Source: Actinomycetes bacterium (lineage in GTDB: Bacteria; Actinomycetota; Acidimicrobiia; Acidimicrobiales; Ilumatobacteraceae). Taken from it: a stretch of DNA of 64,000 nucleotides. Position 1 is the stretch's first letter. Each line of letters starts with the position of its first letter. The position numbers were made by a program, and so were the translations under genes. Below are positions 1 through 8,281 of the stretch, one piece after another. Under the pieces are notes generated by a model. That model saw only the letters and a program-made list of their open reading frames with translations. It made no database searches and was not told where the DNA came from. The stretch is taken from NCBI GenBank assembly GCA_025356335.1, contig JANXUF010000133.1, forward strand, positions 62,001 through 126,000, given 5' to 3'.

Positions 1-1
1 A

Positions 2-865
2 TTGCTGTGCCTGACGGTGCGATACGCCAGCGTGAGTCGCGCCGCCGCCGAGTACGGCATCAGCCAGCCCTCTGCAACGGTGCGGTTGCGACGGCTCGAG
101 CGCGATCTCGGCGTGCAACTGCTCGAACGCAGTTCAGCGGGATCCCACCCGACGCCCGACGGCACGTTGGTCGCCGAGTGGTCCGAGACGTTACTGGCAG
201 CGGCGCGTGAACTCGTCGGCGCTGCGGAATTGTTGCGATCGCGGTCCGGTCCGGCCTTGCGGATCGCCGCCAGTTACACCATCGCCGAATACCTCATTCC
301 CGGCTGGCTCGCTCGCTTTCCTGACCAATCGGAGCGCGTCTCGATCGAGATGGAGGTCGTGAACTCGACCGGGGTACTCGCCAGGATCCACGAGGGTCGT
401 GCCGATCTCGGCTTCATCGAATCGCCCGTCAGTATCGGCGGTCTCTCCAGCCGCTTCGTCGGCGATGACGAACTCGTCTGTGTCGTCGGCCGTGACCACC
501 CGTGGGCCAGACGCCGAACACCGGTGTCGGCATCGACCTTGGCGTCGACGCCGCTCATCCTGCGAGAACGAGGCTCCGGTACCCGCGAGTCGTTCGTTGC
601 CGCGCTCGCACGGGCAGGGTTCGGCGAGCCGTCGACGTCGATGGAACTCGGCTCGACCGCTGCCGTGAAGGCGGCGGTCGTCAGTGGCGCCGGTGTGAGC
701 GTGCTCTCGCGTCTCGCCATCGTCGATGACGAACGACTGCGGATCGTGCCGGTCACCGGGCTCGATCTTGCCAGGCGACTACGGGCGATCTGGCTGCCGG
801 GGAAGGCCACGAAGGACCCCACGACGCCGGCGCGCCAACTGTTGGGCGTGATCGGTGTCCGGTGA
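2..865 (+). CDS. LysR family transcriptional regulator (5' end missing)
   Basis: DNA-binding regulator of the LysR type; its target is unknown. The frame is open to the left edge, so roughly the first 10-20 residues are missing. A winged helix-turn-helix is visible at residues 8-55 (SRAAAEYGISQPSATVRLRR, then LGVQLLER). An effector-binding domain starts near residue 85 (RIAASYTIAEYLIP) and runs to the end, giving the usual family length of about 300 residues. LysR regulators often control a divergent gene, which would lie outside the window. The DinB gene on its 3' side is convergent, so it is not an obvious target. Confidence 0.9.
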   Translation: MLCLTVRYASVSRAAAEYGISQPSATVRLRRLERDLGVQLLERSSAGSHPTPDGTLVAEWSETLLAAARELVGAAELLRSRSGPALRIAASYTIAEYLIPGWLARFPDQSERVSIEMEVVNSTGVLARIHEGRADLGFIESPVSIGGLSSRFVGDDELVCVVGRDHPWARRRTPVSASTLASTPLILRERGSGTRESFVAALARAGFGEPSTSMELGSTAAVKAAVVSGAGVSVLSRLAIVDDERLRIVPVTGLDLARRLRAIWLPGKATKDPTTPARQLLGVIGVR

Positions 866-874
866 GCCGACGAT

Positions 875-1408
875 TCAGTCGCCGGTCGCGCCGTCGATGC
901 CTTGACGAATGAAATCGGCGTGCCCGCAGTGGCGGGCATACTCCTCGATCAGATGGACGAGGATCCACCGCAGGTTGTAGTTCGTGCCGTCGGACTTCCC
1001 GATGACCGCCAGTGCGTCGAGCGACGAAGCACCGCTGACGACCGCATGTGAACGAGCGACCGACTGGCGGTACTGGGCGAGGATCTCGGCAGCCGACCAG
1101 CTCGCAGCAATGTGATGTTCCCAGTCTCGGTCGTCCTGCCACGGAGCGCTGGCCCACGGTTCGACGTCGGGATTGCCGAGGAAACGGTGATCGAGCCAGT
1201 CGTCCTCGACCAACGCGAGGTGCAGCATCAGCCCTCCGAGAGTCAGATCCGACGGGGCGATCGTCGTTGCCAATTGCGTGTCGGTCATTCCCCAGATCTT
1301 GCGGACGACGACGGCACGGTAGTAGTCGAGCGTCTCGACGAGTGTCGTGCGTTCTCCGGCGGCCTCGTCGAGCTTCGGCAAGTCGGGGGCTTCAGCTGCT
1401 GTGTCCAT
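875..1408 (-). CDS. DinB superfamily protein, DUF664 type
   Basis: A 177-residue four-helix-bundle protein of the DinB/DUF664 group. Members of this group in actinobacteria are often thiol-dependent transferases using mycothiol; the substrate here is unknown. The segment HLALVEDDW at residues 63-71 and the C-terminal HLIEEYARHCGHADFIR (His152, His160, His163) supply the His residues that bind a metal in this fold. The start chosen (MDTAAEAP) gives the normal family length; the frame runs further upstream, but that part is arginine-rich and unlike any protein. It converges on the LysR gene and is followed upstream, on the same strand, by the alpha/beta-hydrolase gene 53 bp away. Confidence 0.85.
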   Translation of the reverse strand: MDTAAEAPDLPKLDEAAGERTTLVETLDYYRAVVVRKIWGMTDTQLATTIAPSDLTLGGLMLHLALVEDDWLDHRFLGNPDVEPWASAPWQDDRDWEHHIAASWSAAEILAQYRQSVARSHAVVSGASSLDALAVIGKSDGTNYNLRWILVHLIEEYARHCGHADFIRQGIDGATGD

Positions 1409-1461
1409 CACCAAACGATAACCACCTCGTGGACGGACGTCGCCGGGGCGGTGCCGCCCGG

Positions 1462-2328
1462 TCAGGAGTGTGCGAGGAGCAGCCCGGCAAGCAAGAGCGG
1501 CTGTTCGACCTGGGGAAGGCCGCTCGTGACCCTGACGAGGCGCGCTCCGCCGGCAGCCCACCGGTCGGCCTCGGTGGCGGCAACGAACGTTTGGCCCCCT
1601 GCCCAGACGACGGTCGGCTCGACGGATTTGATGTCGTCCGTCGACACATCGATCGACAGCCGGTCGAAGACGAACGCGAGCTGCAGGTGTCTCGCTCCGG
1701 CGAGTCTGCCGGCACGTCGCGTTTCGACGACTTCGGCATCGGTCAGGACGGTTGGATCCCGATACGTCCGGTTCTTCTGGAACCACGTCACCGATGGCTT
1801 GGAGGTGAGGGCGTCGACGAGCAGGCCACCAGCCGGGGTGTGTCGAACAATGTCGTACAGCTTGCGGGAGCGCCGTTGTCGTTGCTGCTCGCGTTTGGCG
1901 CCGAGGCCTGACGGAGTGATCAACGTCAGCGAGGCCGCGTGCACGCCTCGGGCGAGCGACCTCAACGCGTACGCCCCGGTCAGCGAACTGGCGACGACAT
2001 GGACGTCGGGGCCGGCATCGTCGATCAGCCGGTCGACGACGGCCTGCACGATGTCGCTCGTGTAGTCGAGATCCGGGCGGTCGCTCTCACCGGCACCGAG
2101 AAGATCCGGCACACGGACGCGGGCCTGCGACGCCAGCAGCGGTACGAGATCACGCCATTCGTACGAATGGGCACCGGCGTAGATGCCGTGGAGCAGGAGG
2201 AACCGTCTGGCGCCCTGTGGGCCGCTCTCGGCCCATCTCATCGTGAACGGGCCGAACGGGGTGCTCCCCAAACCGGACGTCTCGGTCGTGAAGGACGTAG
2301 CGGACGCAGGGGAGGTGATGGTGTTCAC
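1462..2328 (-). CDS. alpha/beta-hydrolase-fold protein with a degenerate triad
   Basis: A 288-residue protein with the alpha/beta-hydrolase layout: oxyanion segment LLLHGIYAG at residues 44-52, the strand-loop VPDLLGAGESDRP near 73-85, and a nucleophile elbow VVASSLTG at 111-118 with Ser115. The usual acid position after the VVW strand reads WAGGQT (Gln where Asp is expected, about residue 256). The usual Gly-His-x-Pro at the C-terminus reads SGLPQVEQP, with Gly270 in place of His. Only the Ser therefore seems to survive, and the protein may not be a hydrolase. It lies 63 bp downstream of the CobC-like gene on the same strand. A shifted acid or His elsewhere cannot be excluded without a structure model. 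Confidence 0.8.
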   Translation of the reverse strand: MNTITSPASATSFTTETSGLGSTPFGPFTMRWAESGPQGARRFLLLHGIYAGAHSYEWRDLVPLLASQARVRVPDLLGAGESDRPDLDYTSDIVQAVVDRLIDDAGPDVHVVASSLTGAYALRSLARGVHAASLTLITPSGLGAKREQQRQRRSRKLYDIVRHTPAGGLLVDALTSKPSVTWFQKNRTYRDPTVLTDAEVVETRRAGRLAGARHLQLAFVFDRLSIDVSTDDIKSVEPTVVWAGGQTFVAATEADRWAAGGARLVRVTSGLPQVEQPLLLAGLLLAHS

Positions 2329-2391
2329 GCTCGTCGACTACCCGGAAGCGGGCTGCCGGAAACGGTGTTGGCATGACATTCTCGGCGAGGT

Positions 2392-3324
2392 TCACCTGCT
2401 GGCCGTCGTCGCCAGCGCCGTCAGCACCCGATCGAGGTCGGCGAGTCGGGGGAGTGCGAGGCGATGGACGCCGCTGAGTCCGAAGGATGCGCAATCCCGG
2501 ACGACGACGCCGTGCGGCGCCAGATCGGACCGCAGTCCCGGCGTCGCCGCGAGCAACACCCACGGCGCTGCGCCGGGGAGGACCGAGAAGCCGAGGTCCG
2601 ACAACTGCTCGGCGAAGGCGGCACGATGGGCACCGACACGAGCCGCGGTCGCCGCAAGGTCCTCCTGTTCGAGCAGCGGGACCAGCATCTCCGCCGCGAG
2701 TCCGTTGACGGACCATTTCGGCTGACGTTCGACGACGGATCTGGCAGCGGCGGCGGTCGGCACGATGACATATCCGAGTCGCAGGCCAGGACATGCCCAC
2801 AGCTTCGTCAGCGAGCCGATTCGCCAGGCGTCGCCGTCGCCACGGGTCCACGTCCCGGTCGTCATCGGCCAGAACGCCTCGTCCCATACCGTCGCCGTGT
2901 CATCTGGGTCGGCGAACTGACCGAGCGGGCTGGAAGGATTCGCCTTCCATGTGCCGCAGGACGGATCGTCTCCGGTGCGTAGGTGGCGGCGGTACAGCGA
3001 GAACGCCGGCTCGACGACAGCGCCATCGACGAGGTGGTCGGCAACGAGGGCGATCGCCTCGGCCCCACCGTTGGTCAGTACGAGGCGTTCTGCGTGCACA
3101 CCGACGGCCTCTGCCAGAGCATCTGTCGCCCGCTGTACATCCGGGTACCGACCGAGGCTCGCGAGGGCGCGTGCGGCGATATCAGTGATGTCCGGAGCGA
3201 AGGGGTTGAGGCTCGCTGACAGGTCGATGATCTGCTCGGCGGGGATGTCCAACTGTCGTGCGATGCTCAGTCCATCGCCACCGTGGTCGCCTGCGGGGCC
3301 GACCCGGGTGGCCTTCTGGATCAT
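2392..3324 (-). CDS. cobC: PLP-dependent aminotransferase-fold enzyme, CobC/CobD (threonine-phosphate decarboxylase)-like
   Basis: A 310-residue fold-type I PLP enzyme. The N-terminal HGGD (14-17), the LSASLNPFAP segment (35-44) and RYPD (59-62) are the signature of the CobC/CobD branch, which makes the aminopropanol phosphate arm of cobalamin by decarboxylating L-threonine phosphate. The related histidinol-phosphate aminotransferases lack the HGGD start. The PLP lysine is in GSLTKLWACPGLRLG (Lys174). At 310 residues it is a little short for the family (about 330-360). It is divergent from cobO, with starts 64 bp apart, which supports the cobalamin role. Histidinol-phosphate aminotransferase remains the main alternative. 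Confidence 0.8.
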   Translation of the reverse strand: MIQKATRVGPAGDHGGDGLSIARQLDIPAEQIIDLSASLNPFAPDITDIAARALASLGRYPDVQRATDALAEAVGVHAERLVLTNGGAEAIALVADHLVDGAVVEPAFSLYRRHLRTGDDPSCGTWKANPSSPLGQFADPDDTATVWDEAFWPMTTGTWTRGDGDAWRIGSLTKLWACPGLRLGYVIVPTAAAARSVVERQPKWSVNGLAAEMLVPLLEQEDLAATAARVGAHRAAFAEQLSDLGFSVLPGAAPWVLLAATPGLRSDLAPHGVVVRDCASFGLSGVHRLALPRLADLDRVLTALATTASR

Positions 3325-3388
3325 GCCGCGAAGGTAGCGACCGCCGGCGCAATGCGCAACGGGTGCCGTCGTGCGCCATCATGGGGAC

Positions 3389-3910
3389 ATGGCGCGCCAA
3401 TCGATCATCCTCTTGAACACCGGTCACGGCAAGGGCAAGAGCTCCGCCGCGTTCGGCGTGATGACCCGTGGCTGGGCGCGCGGCTGGAATGTCGGCGTCG
3501 TTCAGTTCCTCAAGAGCGGGAAGTGGAAAACAGGTGAACGCAAGCTCGCGGAGCACCTCGGTATCGAATGGCACACGCTCGGCGACGGCTTCACCTGGGA
3601 GTCGAAGGACATGGATGAGACGATCTCCAAAGGCCGCCACGCGTGGGATGTCGCCAAGGAGAAACTGGCGTCCGGCGACTACGACCTGTTGATCCTCGAC
3701 GAATTGACGTACGCCGTGAAATACGGTTGGGTCGATATCGCCGAGGTCGTCTCGCATCTTCGGGACCGCGCTCCGAAGACGAACGTCGTCGTCACCGGTC
3801 GGGACGCGCCGCCGGAGCTCATCGAGGTCGCCAACACGGTGACGGAGATGCGCAAGATCAAGCACGCCTATGACGAGGGCATCACTGCGATGAAGGGCAT
3901 CGAATATTGA
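3389..3910 (+). CDS. cobO: cob(I)yrinic acid a,c-diamide adenosyltransferase
   Basis: CobO/BtuR-type enzyme that transfers the 5'-deoxyadenosyl group from ATP to cob(I)yrinic acid a,c-diamide in the cytoplasm. The P-loop variant TGHGKGKSSAAFG sits at residues 11-23, followed by the family's VVQFLKSGKWKTGE and, near the end, LLILDELTYAVKYGW and VVVTGRDAPPELIE. At 173 residues from the ATG at 3389 the length is typical; a GTG at 3371 would add six residues. Its stop overlaps the TTG start of cobB (TTGA), so the two are translationally coupled. Confidence 0.95.
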   Translation: MARQSIILLNTGHGKGKSSAAFGVMTRGWARGWNVGVVQFLKSGKWKTGERKLAEHLGIEWHTLGDGFTWESKDMDETISKGRHAWDVAKEKLASGDYDLLILDELTYAVKYGWVDIAEVVSHLRDRAPKTNVVVTGRDAPPELIEVANTVTEMRKIKHAYDEGITAMKGIEY

Positions 3911-5340
3911 ACGCTGCCGATGAATCGCCCGTGTTCGGACAAGTTGCCGTCAGCGTGAGTCGCGGCATGGTGCTCGGCCCTCGGCTCGTCGTCGCCGGTA
4001 CGCACTCCGGCGTCGGCAAGACCACCGTCGCCACCGGTTTGATGGCGGCACTGCGGGCACGCAGCCTCGACGTCGCACCGGCGAAGGTGGGGCCGGACTT
4101 CATCGACCCGAGCTACCACGCGCTGGCCTGCGGCCGGCCCGGTCGCAACCTCGATGCGTGGATGAGCGGTCCGGCGTTGATCGCCCCACTTGCCGCTCGC
4201 GCCGCAATCGGTGCCGACATCCTCGTCGTCGAGGGTGTCATGGGCCTGTTCGACGGAGCAGCCGACGGCTCGCTGTCGTCGACTGCTGACATCGCCCACT
4301 TGCTCGATGCGCCCGTCGTGCTGGTCGTGGACTGCTCGGCGCAGGCCGGGTCGGTGGCCGCGCTCGTCCACGGGTTCTCGACGTTCGACGAGCGGATCCG
4401 CATCGCCGGTGTCGTGCTGAACCAATTGGGTTCTGCGGGCCATGAGACGATGGTCCGTGAGGCACTTGCGGCTGCGCCTCATCCGATCGCTGTCGTCGGT
4501 GCGCTGCATCGTGACGAACGGTTCTCGTGGCGCGATCGACACCTCGGCCTCATCCCGGTCGCCGAGGACCCGGAGCGCATCGCTGCATCGCTGGCCGCGT
4601 TGTCGGCGGTGATCGAGGCCGGCTGTGACATGGAGGCCGTCGAAGCGATCGCCCGTGCTGCCCCGACGATTGCCGCCGGCGACATTCCGGCTCCGCGTCG
4701 CGTCGGTTCGGCGCGCATCGCTGTCGCCACCGGCAGGGCGTTCACGTTTTCGTATCCCGACAACAACGAGGCGCTCGCATCCGCCGGCGCCGAGATCGTG
4801 CCGTTCGACCCGTTGCACGACACGTCGCTGCCCGCCGACATCGATGCCGTCGTCATCGGAGGTGGTTTCCCCGAGGTGATGGCTGAGCAACTCAGCGCCA
4901 ACGCCCCGCTCCTCGCCGAAATTCGTCGCCGGATTGCCAACGGCCTGGTGACATGGGCGGAATGCGGCGGCCTGCTGTGGCTGGCGCAGTCGCTCGACGG
5001 CCATCATCTCGCAGCGGTCGTGCCGGCGCAGGCGCTGATGACGAAGCGGTTGACGCTCGGCTATCGGACCGCAGTTGCACAGGTGGACAACCCGCTCGGT
5101 CCGGCCGGCACCGAGTTGCGCGGTCACGAATTCCACTACTCGGCGATGACGCCGCCCGGCGATGCGCTCGAACTGGCCGGCCGCTTCGGTCAGGGTCCTG
5201 AAGGGTTTGCCACCTCGACGATGCTCGCCACCTACCTGCACATCCATCTCGCTGCCAGGCCGGACATCGCCGAACACTTCGTCAGTGCAGCAATCGCCTC
5301 TGGCGCCGCCGAGCGCGCCGCCGTCGTCACCGTCACCTGA
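3907..5340 (+). CDS. cobB: cobyrinic acid a,c-diamide synthase (CobB/CbiA)
   Basis: ATP- and glutamine-dependent amidation of the corrin ring at side chains a and c. The N-terminal synthetase domain has the P-loop GTHSGVGKTT (31-40) and GPDFIDPSYH (62-71). The C-terminal class I-like amidotransferase domain has IGGGFPEV (from about 317), the nucleophile in AECGG (Cys353) and a His-rich end (YLHIH, about 463). The length of 477 residues is normal. The TTG start at 3907 overlaps the cobO stop; an in-frame GTG at 3955 is a possible later start that still leaves the P-loop intact. In the aerobic pathway the substrate would be hydrogenobyrinate, which fits the CobG present downstream. Confidence 0.95.
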   Translation: MNAADESPVFGQVAVSVSRGMVLGPRLVVAGTHSGVGKTTVATGLMAALRARSLDVAPAKVGPDFIDPSYHALACGRPGRNLDAWMSGPALIAPLAARAAIGADILVVEGVMGLFDGAADGSLSSTADIAHLLDAPVVLVVDCSAQAGSVAALVHGFSTFDERIRIAGVVLNQLGSAGHETMVREALAAAPHPIAVVGALHRDERFSWRDRHLGLIPVAEDPERIAASLAALSAVIEAGCDMEAVEAIARAAPTIAAGDIPAPRRVGSARIAVATGRAFTFSYPDNNEALASAGAEIVPFDPLHDTSLPADIDAVVIGGGFPEVMAEQLSANAPLLAEIRRRIANGLVTWAECGGLLWLAQSLDGHHLAAVVPAQALMTKRLTLGYRTAVAQVDNPLGPAGTELRGHEFHYSAMTPPGDALELAGRFGQGPEGFATSTMLATYLHIHLAARPDIAEHFVSAAIASGAAERAAVVTVT

Positions 5341-5402
5341 CCGCCGCCGTCCACCTGACCGCCGCCGAGCGATGGGTCACTTCTGCGTCGTGACGTCGAC
5401 AG

Positions 5403-5443
5403 ACTGCTCCATCGCTCCGGGGCGCGTCGAGGGTTGGAGCAGT
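5403..5443. other. inverted repeat in the cobB-cobG gap
   Basis: The 9-base arms ACTGCTCCA (5403-5411) and TGGAGCAGT (5435-5443) are perfect complements around a 23-base loop. There is no T-run, so it is a weak candidate for a terminator. The 225-base gap 5341-5565 also holds a loose direct repeat (CCATCGCTC followed by a CGGGGCG block, near 5409 and 5471) and the operator-like palindrome listed next. No B12-box sequence was found in it. Confidence 0.4.
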
Positions 5444-5512
5444 ACGTGGACGTGATGTCCGTTTTCTGCACCATCGCTCTGTTCCGGGGCGGGTGAGGGT
5501 CTGTGACGGGCT

Positions 5513-5535
5513 ACGTAGGGCACGGTGCCCTACGT
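5513..5535. promoter_or_regulatory. perfect palindrome upstream of cobG, probable operator
   Basis: The 11-base arms ACGTAGGGCAC and GTGCCCTACGT are perfect inverted repeats separated by a single G. The site ends 30 bases before the cobG start, which is a typical position for a repressor operator over a promoter. No adjacent regulator gene explains it. A transcription terminator is less likely, because the loop is one base and no T-run follows. Confidence 0.6.
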
Positions 5536-5565
5536 CAGGCGGCGATCGGATAACGTCGGGGACTG

Positions 5566-6894
5566 ATGGCCCTGCTCTTCGAAAAGCGACTCGCAGTCGA
5601 CGACATTTCGCACGGCCGCCGAACGGGCCTGTGTCCGACGCTGACGCTGCCGAGCAGCCAACGCGATGGCCTGCTGATGCGGATCTCGTTGGTTGGCGGA
5701 GCGGTCGGCGCAGTCGAGTGCGGCCTCATTGCCGACCTCGCCGAACGTCACGGCAACGGGATGATCGAGCTGACCAATCGCGGCAACCTGCAACTCCGTG
5801 GGATCGGTGAAGCGAACGTCTCGGAGGTCGTCGACGAGCTGGTGCGGCTCGGTTTCGGTACCGACGGCGCTCGGACCGTGACGATTTCGCCGTTCGCCGG
5901 ATCTGTCGAGCGGCAGGCCCGAAACGAGATCGTCGCCGCACTCGATCTCGCCGGCTACGCCGGTCTCTCCAACAAGTTCGTCGTGCACATCGACGACTCG
6001 GCCGGCCGAACGGCCTCGCAGCGCGGCGACATCGTCGTACGGCTCCGCAGAACCGGCACGGCGACGGTCAGGCTCGATCATCTCGGTGAGGCCGAACTGC
6101 CGGTAGATGATCTCGCCGGCCTCATCACCGCAGTCGCCGCACGCTGTGCGGATCACGGACGGCGGTCGCGCCTCGGCGACGCGCTGGCCGCTTCGACGCC
6201 GAGGCAGTTCGTCGCCGAATTGGCGAGCGCACTCGGACATCCACTTCGTTTCACCCAGCTCCCGGAGTCCGATGTCGCCTCGTCCGATGTCGCCTCGTCA
6301 GGTGCTGCTGCCGCCGACCCATCCCCCTCTGCGGTCGCAGTGATCGCCGGCCCGGCGACGGCGCGGCTCGACCCGATCGGCGTGTTGGCGATGAGGCGGA
6401 CCGACGACGCTCCCTTCTTCGCCATCGCCTCGGTCCCGCTCGGGCGACTCGACCCGACGACGTTGAGACGGCTCGGCGTACTGTGCGCCGACCACGCGAT
6501 CGCAGAAATGCGGCTCACTCCGTGGAAGGCGATCGCCTTTGCGTGCGCCACCGAAGGACAGGCGACGGACCTCCTGGTCGGTGCAGCGCAGCTCGGGCTG
6601 GCGATCGATCGCTCGCACCCGAGCCTCGGCGTCGTCGCCTGTATCGGTGCGACGGGATGCTGGCAGACGGAACTCGACACCCTCTCGACAGCTCGCGCGA
6701 TCATTGCCGAACGTTCGGCGCACGGACTCCGATCGACTGTCGCGGCGACGGTCACCGCTGCCAGCCCGACGACAAATGGCACCGTTCATGTCAGCGGCTG
6801 TGACAAGTCGTGTGCCTTCTCCGGTGCGGCGGTCACCTTCGTCGGCCGCAACGACGCGTCTGGCTTCGAGCGGATCGATGCGGGTGATCGATGA
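5566..6894 (+). CDS. cobG: precorrin-3B synthase (CobG), nitrite/sulfite-reductase-like
   Basis: O2-dependent iron-sulfur monooxygenase of the aerobic cobalamin route that forms the ring-contraction precursor precorrin-3B. It has two ferredoxin-like half domains (for example MIELTNRGNLQLRG near 66-79) and the four cluster cysteines as Cys369-x5-Cys375 and Cys412-x3-Cys416 (HVSGCDKSC). The length of 442 residues fits CobG. An in-frame 15-bp tandem duplication (6268-6297) creates the repeat SDVAS-SDVAS in the linker between the halves. It is the first gene of a four-gene operon and overlaps cobH by ATGA. A sulfite reductase is the alternative, but the neighbours settle the role. Confidence 0.92.
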   Translation: MALLFEKRLAVDDISHGRRTGLCPTLTLPSSQRDGLLMRISLVGGAVGAVECGLIADLAERHGNGMIELTNRGNLQLRGIGEANVSEVVDELVRLGFGTDGARTVTISPFAGSVERQARNEIVAALDLAGYAGLSNKFVVHIDDSAGRTASQRGDIVVRLRRTGTATVRLDHLGEAELPVDDLAGLITAVAARCADHGRRSRLGDALAASTPRQFVAELASALGHPLRFTQLPESDVASSDVASSGAAAADPSPSAVAVIAGPATARLDPIGVLAMRRTDDAPFFAIASVPLGRLDPTTLRRLGVLCADHAIAEMRLTPWKAIAFACATEGQATDLLVGAAQLGLAIDRSHPSLGVVACIGATGCWQTELDTLSTARAIIAERSAHGLRSTVAATVTAASPTTNGTVHVSGCDKSCAFSGAAVTFVGRNDASGFERIDAGDR

Positions 6895-7523
6895 CGACGT
6901 ACGACTATGTCCGCGAAGGTGCGGCGATCTACGAGCGGTCGTTCTCGATCATTCGCGCCGAGGCCGATCTGTCGGCGTTCCCGGTTGCCGTCCATCCACT
7001 CGTCGTGCGGATGATCCACGCCAGCGGAATGGTCGACATCGCCGGTGACGTTCGTTGCAGTGATGACGTCGTATCGATCGCACGCCGTGCGCTCGAAGGC
7101 GGTTGTACCATTTTCGCCGACGCGACGATGGTGGCAAACGGGGTCACCAGCTCGCGGCTCCCGGCCGACAATCCGGTCGTGTGCACGCTCGGCGATTCGC
7201 GTGTCGCCGGCATAGCAGCGGCGATGGGGACAACCCGGTCTGCAGCGGCGATGGAACTGTGGGGTTCGGCGCTCGAGGGGTCGATCGTCGTCGTCGGCAA
7301 TGCGCCAACCGCGTTGTTCCGGCTGCTCGAAATGATCGACGCAGGCGCGCCGCATCCGGCGGCCATCATCGGGATCCCGGTCGGCTTCGTCGGTGCAGCA
7401 GAGTCGAAACAGGCGCTGGTGGATCACCACGCCGGTATTCCATACGTCACGGTGCTCGGCAGGCGAGGCGGGAGCGCGATGGCTGCGGCGGCGGTCAACG
7501 CAGTGGCGTGCGAACGAGAATGA
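6891..7523 (+). CDS. cobH: precorrin-8X methylmutase (CobH/CbiC)
   Basis: Moves the C-11 methyl group to C-12, turning precorrin-8X into hydrogenobyrinic acid. It is a 210-residue protein of the CobH/CbiC family. The catalytic His lies in RMIHASGMVD (His43). FADATMVANGV (about 76-86) and the glycine-rich IIGIPVGFVGAAESK near 164-178 are also characteristic. The ATG overlaps the cobG stop and its own stop overlaps the cobI start, each by ATGA, so expression is tightly coupled. Confidence 0.95.
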   Translation: MTTYDYVREGAAIYERSFSIIRAEADLSAFPVAVHPLVVRMIHASGMVDIAGDVRCSDDVVSIARRALEGGCTIFADATMVANGVTSSRLPADNPVVCTLGDSRVAGIAAAMGTTRSAAAMELWGSALEGSIVVVGNAPTALFRLLEMIDAGAPHPAAIIGIPVGFVGAAESKQALVDHHAGIPYVTVLGRRGGSAMAAAAVNAVACERE

Positions 7524-8281
7524 GTGCGCCGTTGAGCGCTGGCGACGGGATGGACAGCGGGAACCTGTACGGCGTCGGCGTCGGCCCCGGTGACCCGGAA
7601 CTGATGACGTTGAAGGCAGTCAGGCGGATCTCGGCTTCACCCGTCATCGGCTACTTCGCGGCGCGCGGTCGCCCGAGTAACGCCAGGCGGATCGCCGAGG
7701 ATCTCATCACCGAGCACCACCGCGAACTGCGCTTCGACTACCCCGTCACGGTCGAGTGCCTGGCACCGACGCAGTCGTACGAACAGATGCTGCTCGGCTG
7801 TTACGACGAGGCCGCCGCCAGGGTCGAGGAAGAACTGCTCGCCGGTCACGACGTCGCCGTGCTCTGTGAGGGCGACCCGCTGTTCTACGGCTCGTATATG
7901 TACCTGCACAACCGGTTGGCGGATCGTTTCACCGCCAAGGTGATCCCCGGCATCTCCTCGTTGACCGCCGGTTCTGCGGCGATCGGGCGTCCGCTGGCGT
8001 GCGGCGATGAGCTCCTCAGCGTGCTCTCCGGCGTGATGTCGGCGGACGATTTGAAGACGTCGCTCGTGGCCTGCGATGCCGCCGTGATCATCAAACTCGG
8101 CCGCAATCTCGTCAAGGTGAAGAGCGTGATCGAGAGCGTCGGCCTGCTCGACAGGGCCTACTACGTCGAGCGGGCGACGTCCGCTGCCGAGATCTGCTCT
8201 CCGCTGGCTGACGCCGATATCGCCAGTGCCCCGTACTTCTCGATGGTTGTCATCCCGAGCGCCGTCGCCGGGCTGCGGTGA
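7520..8281 (+). CDS. cobI: precorrin-2 C20-methyltransferase (CobI)
   Basis: SAM-dependent methylation of precorrin-2 at C-20. It shows the tetrapyrrole-methylase signature: the N-terminal GVGVGPGDPELMTLKAV near 18-34, the VLCEGDPLFYGSYMYL block near 113-128, and KVIPGISSLT about 20 residues later. Length is 253 residues from the ATG that overlaps the cobH stop. The P-G-D-P-E-L and E-G-D-P motifs separate CobI from CobM and CobJ. Confidence 0.94.
   Translation: MSAPLSAGDGMDSGNLYGVGVGPGDPELMTLKAVRRISASPVIGYFAARGRPSNARRIAEDLITEHHRELRFDYPVTVECLAPTQSYEQMLLGCYDEAAARVEEELLAGHDVAVLCEGDPLFYGSYMYLHNRLADRFTAKVIPGISSLTAGSAAIGRPLACGDELLSVLSGVMSADDLKTSLVACDAAVIIKLGRNLVKVKSVIESVGLLDRAYYVERATSAAEICSPLADADIASAPYFSMVVIPSAVAGLR

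Noticed and set aside
918-940. GCAGTGGC motif resembling a B12 box
   Set aside because: It lies inside the DinB coding sequence, far from any cob gene start, and has no riboswitch context.
3868-5277. Long open frame opposite cobB
   Set aside because: The translation is Arg/Gly/His-rich and shadows a certain gene; typical of antisense frames in high-GC DNA.
5341-5565. Possible cobalamin riboswitch before cobG
   Set aside because: No GCCACTG-type B12 box and no supporting arrangement was seen; only hairpins and a palindrome are present.
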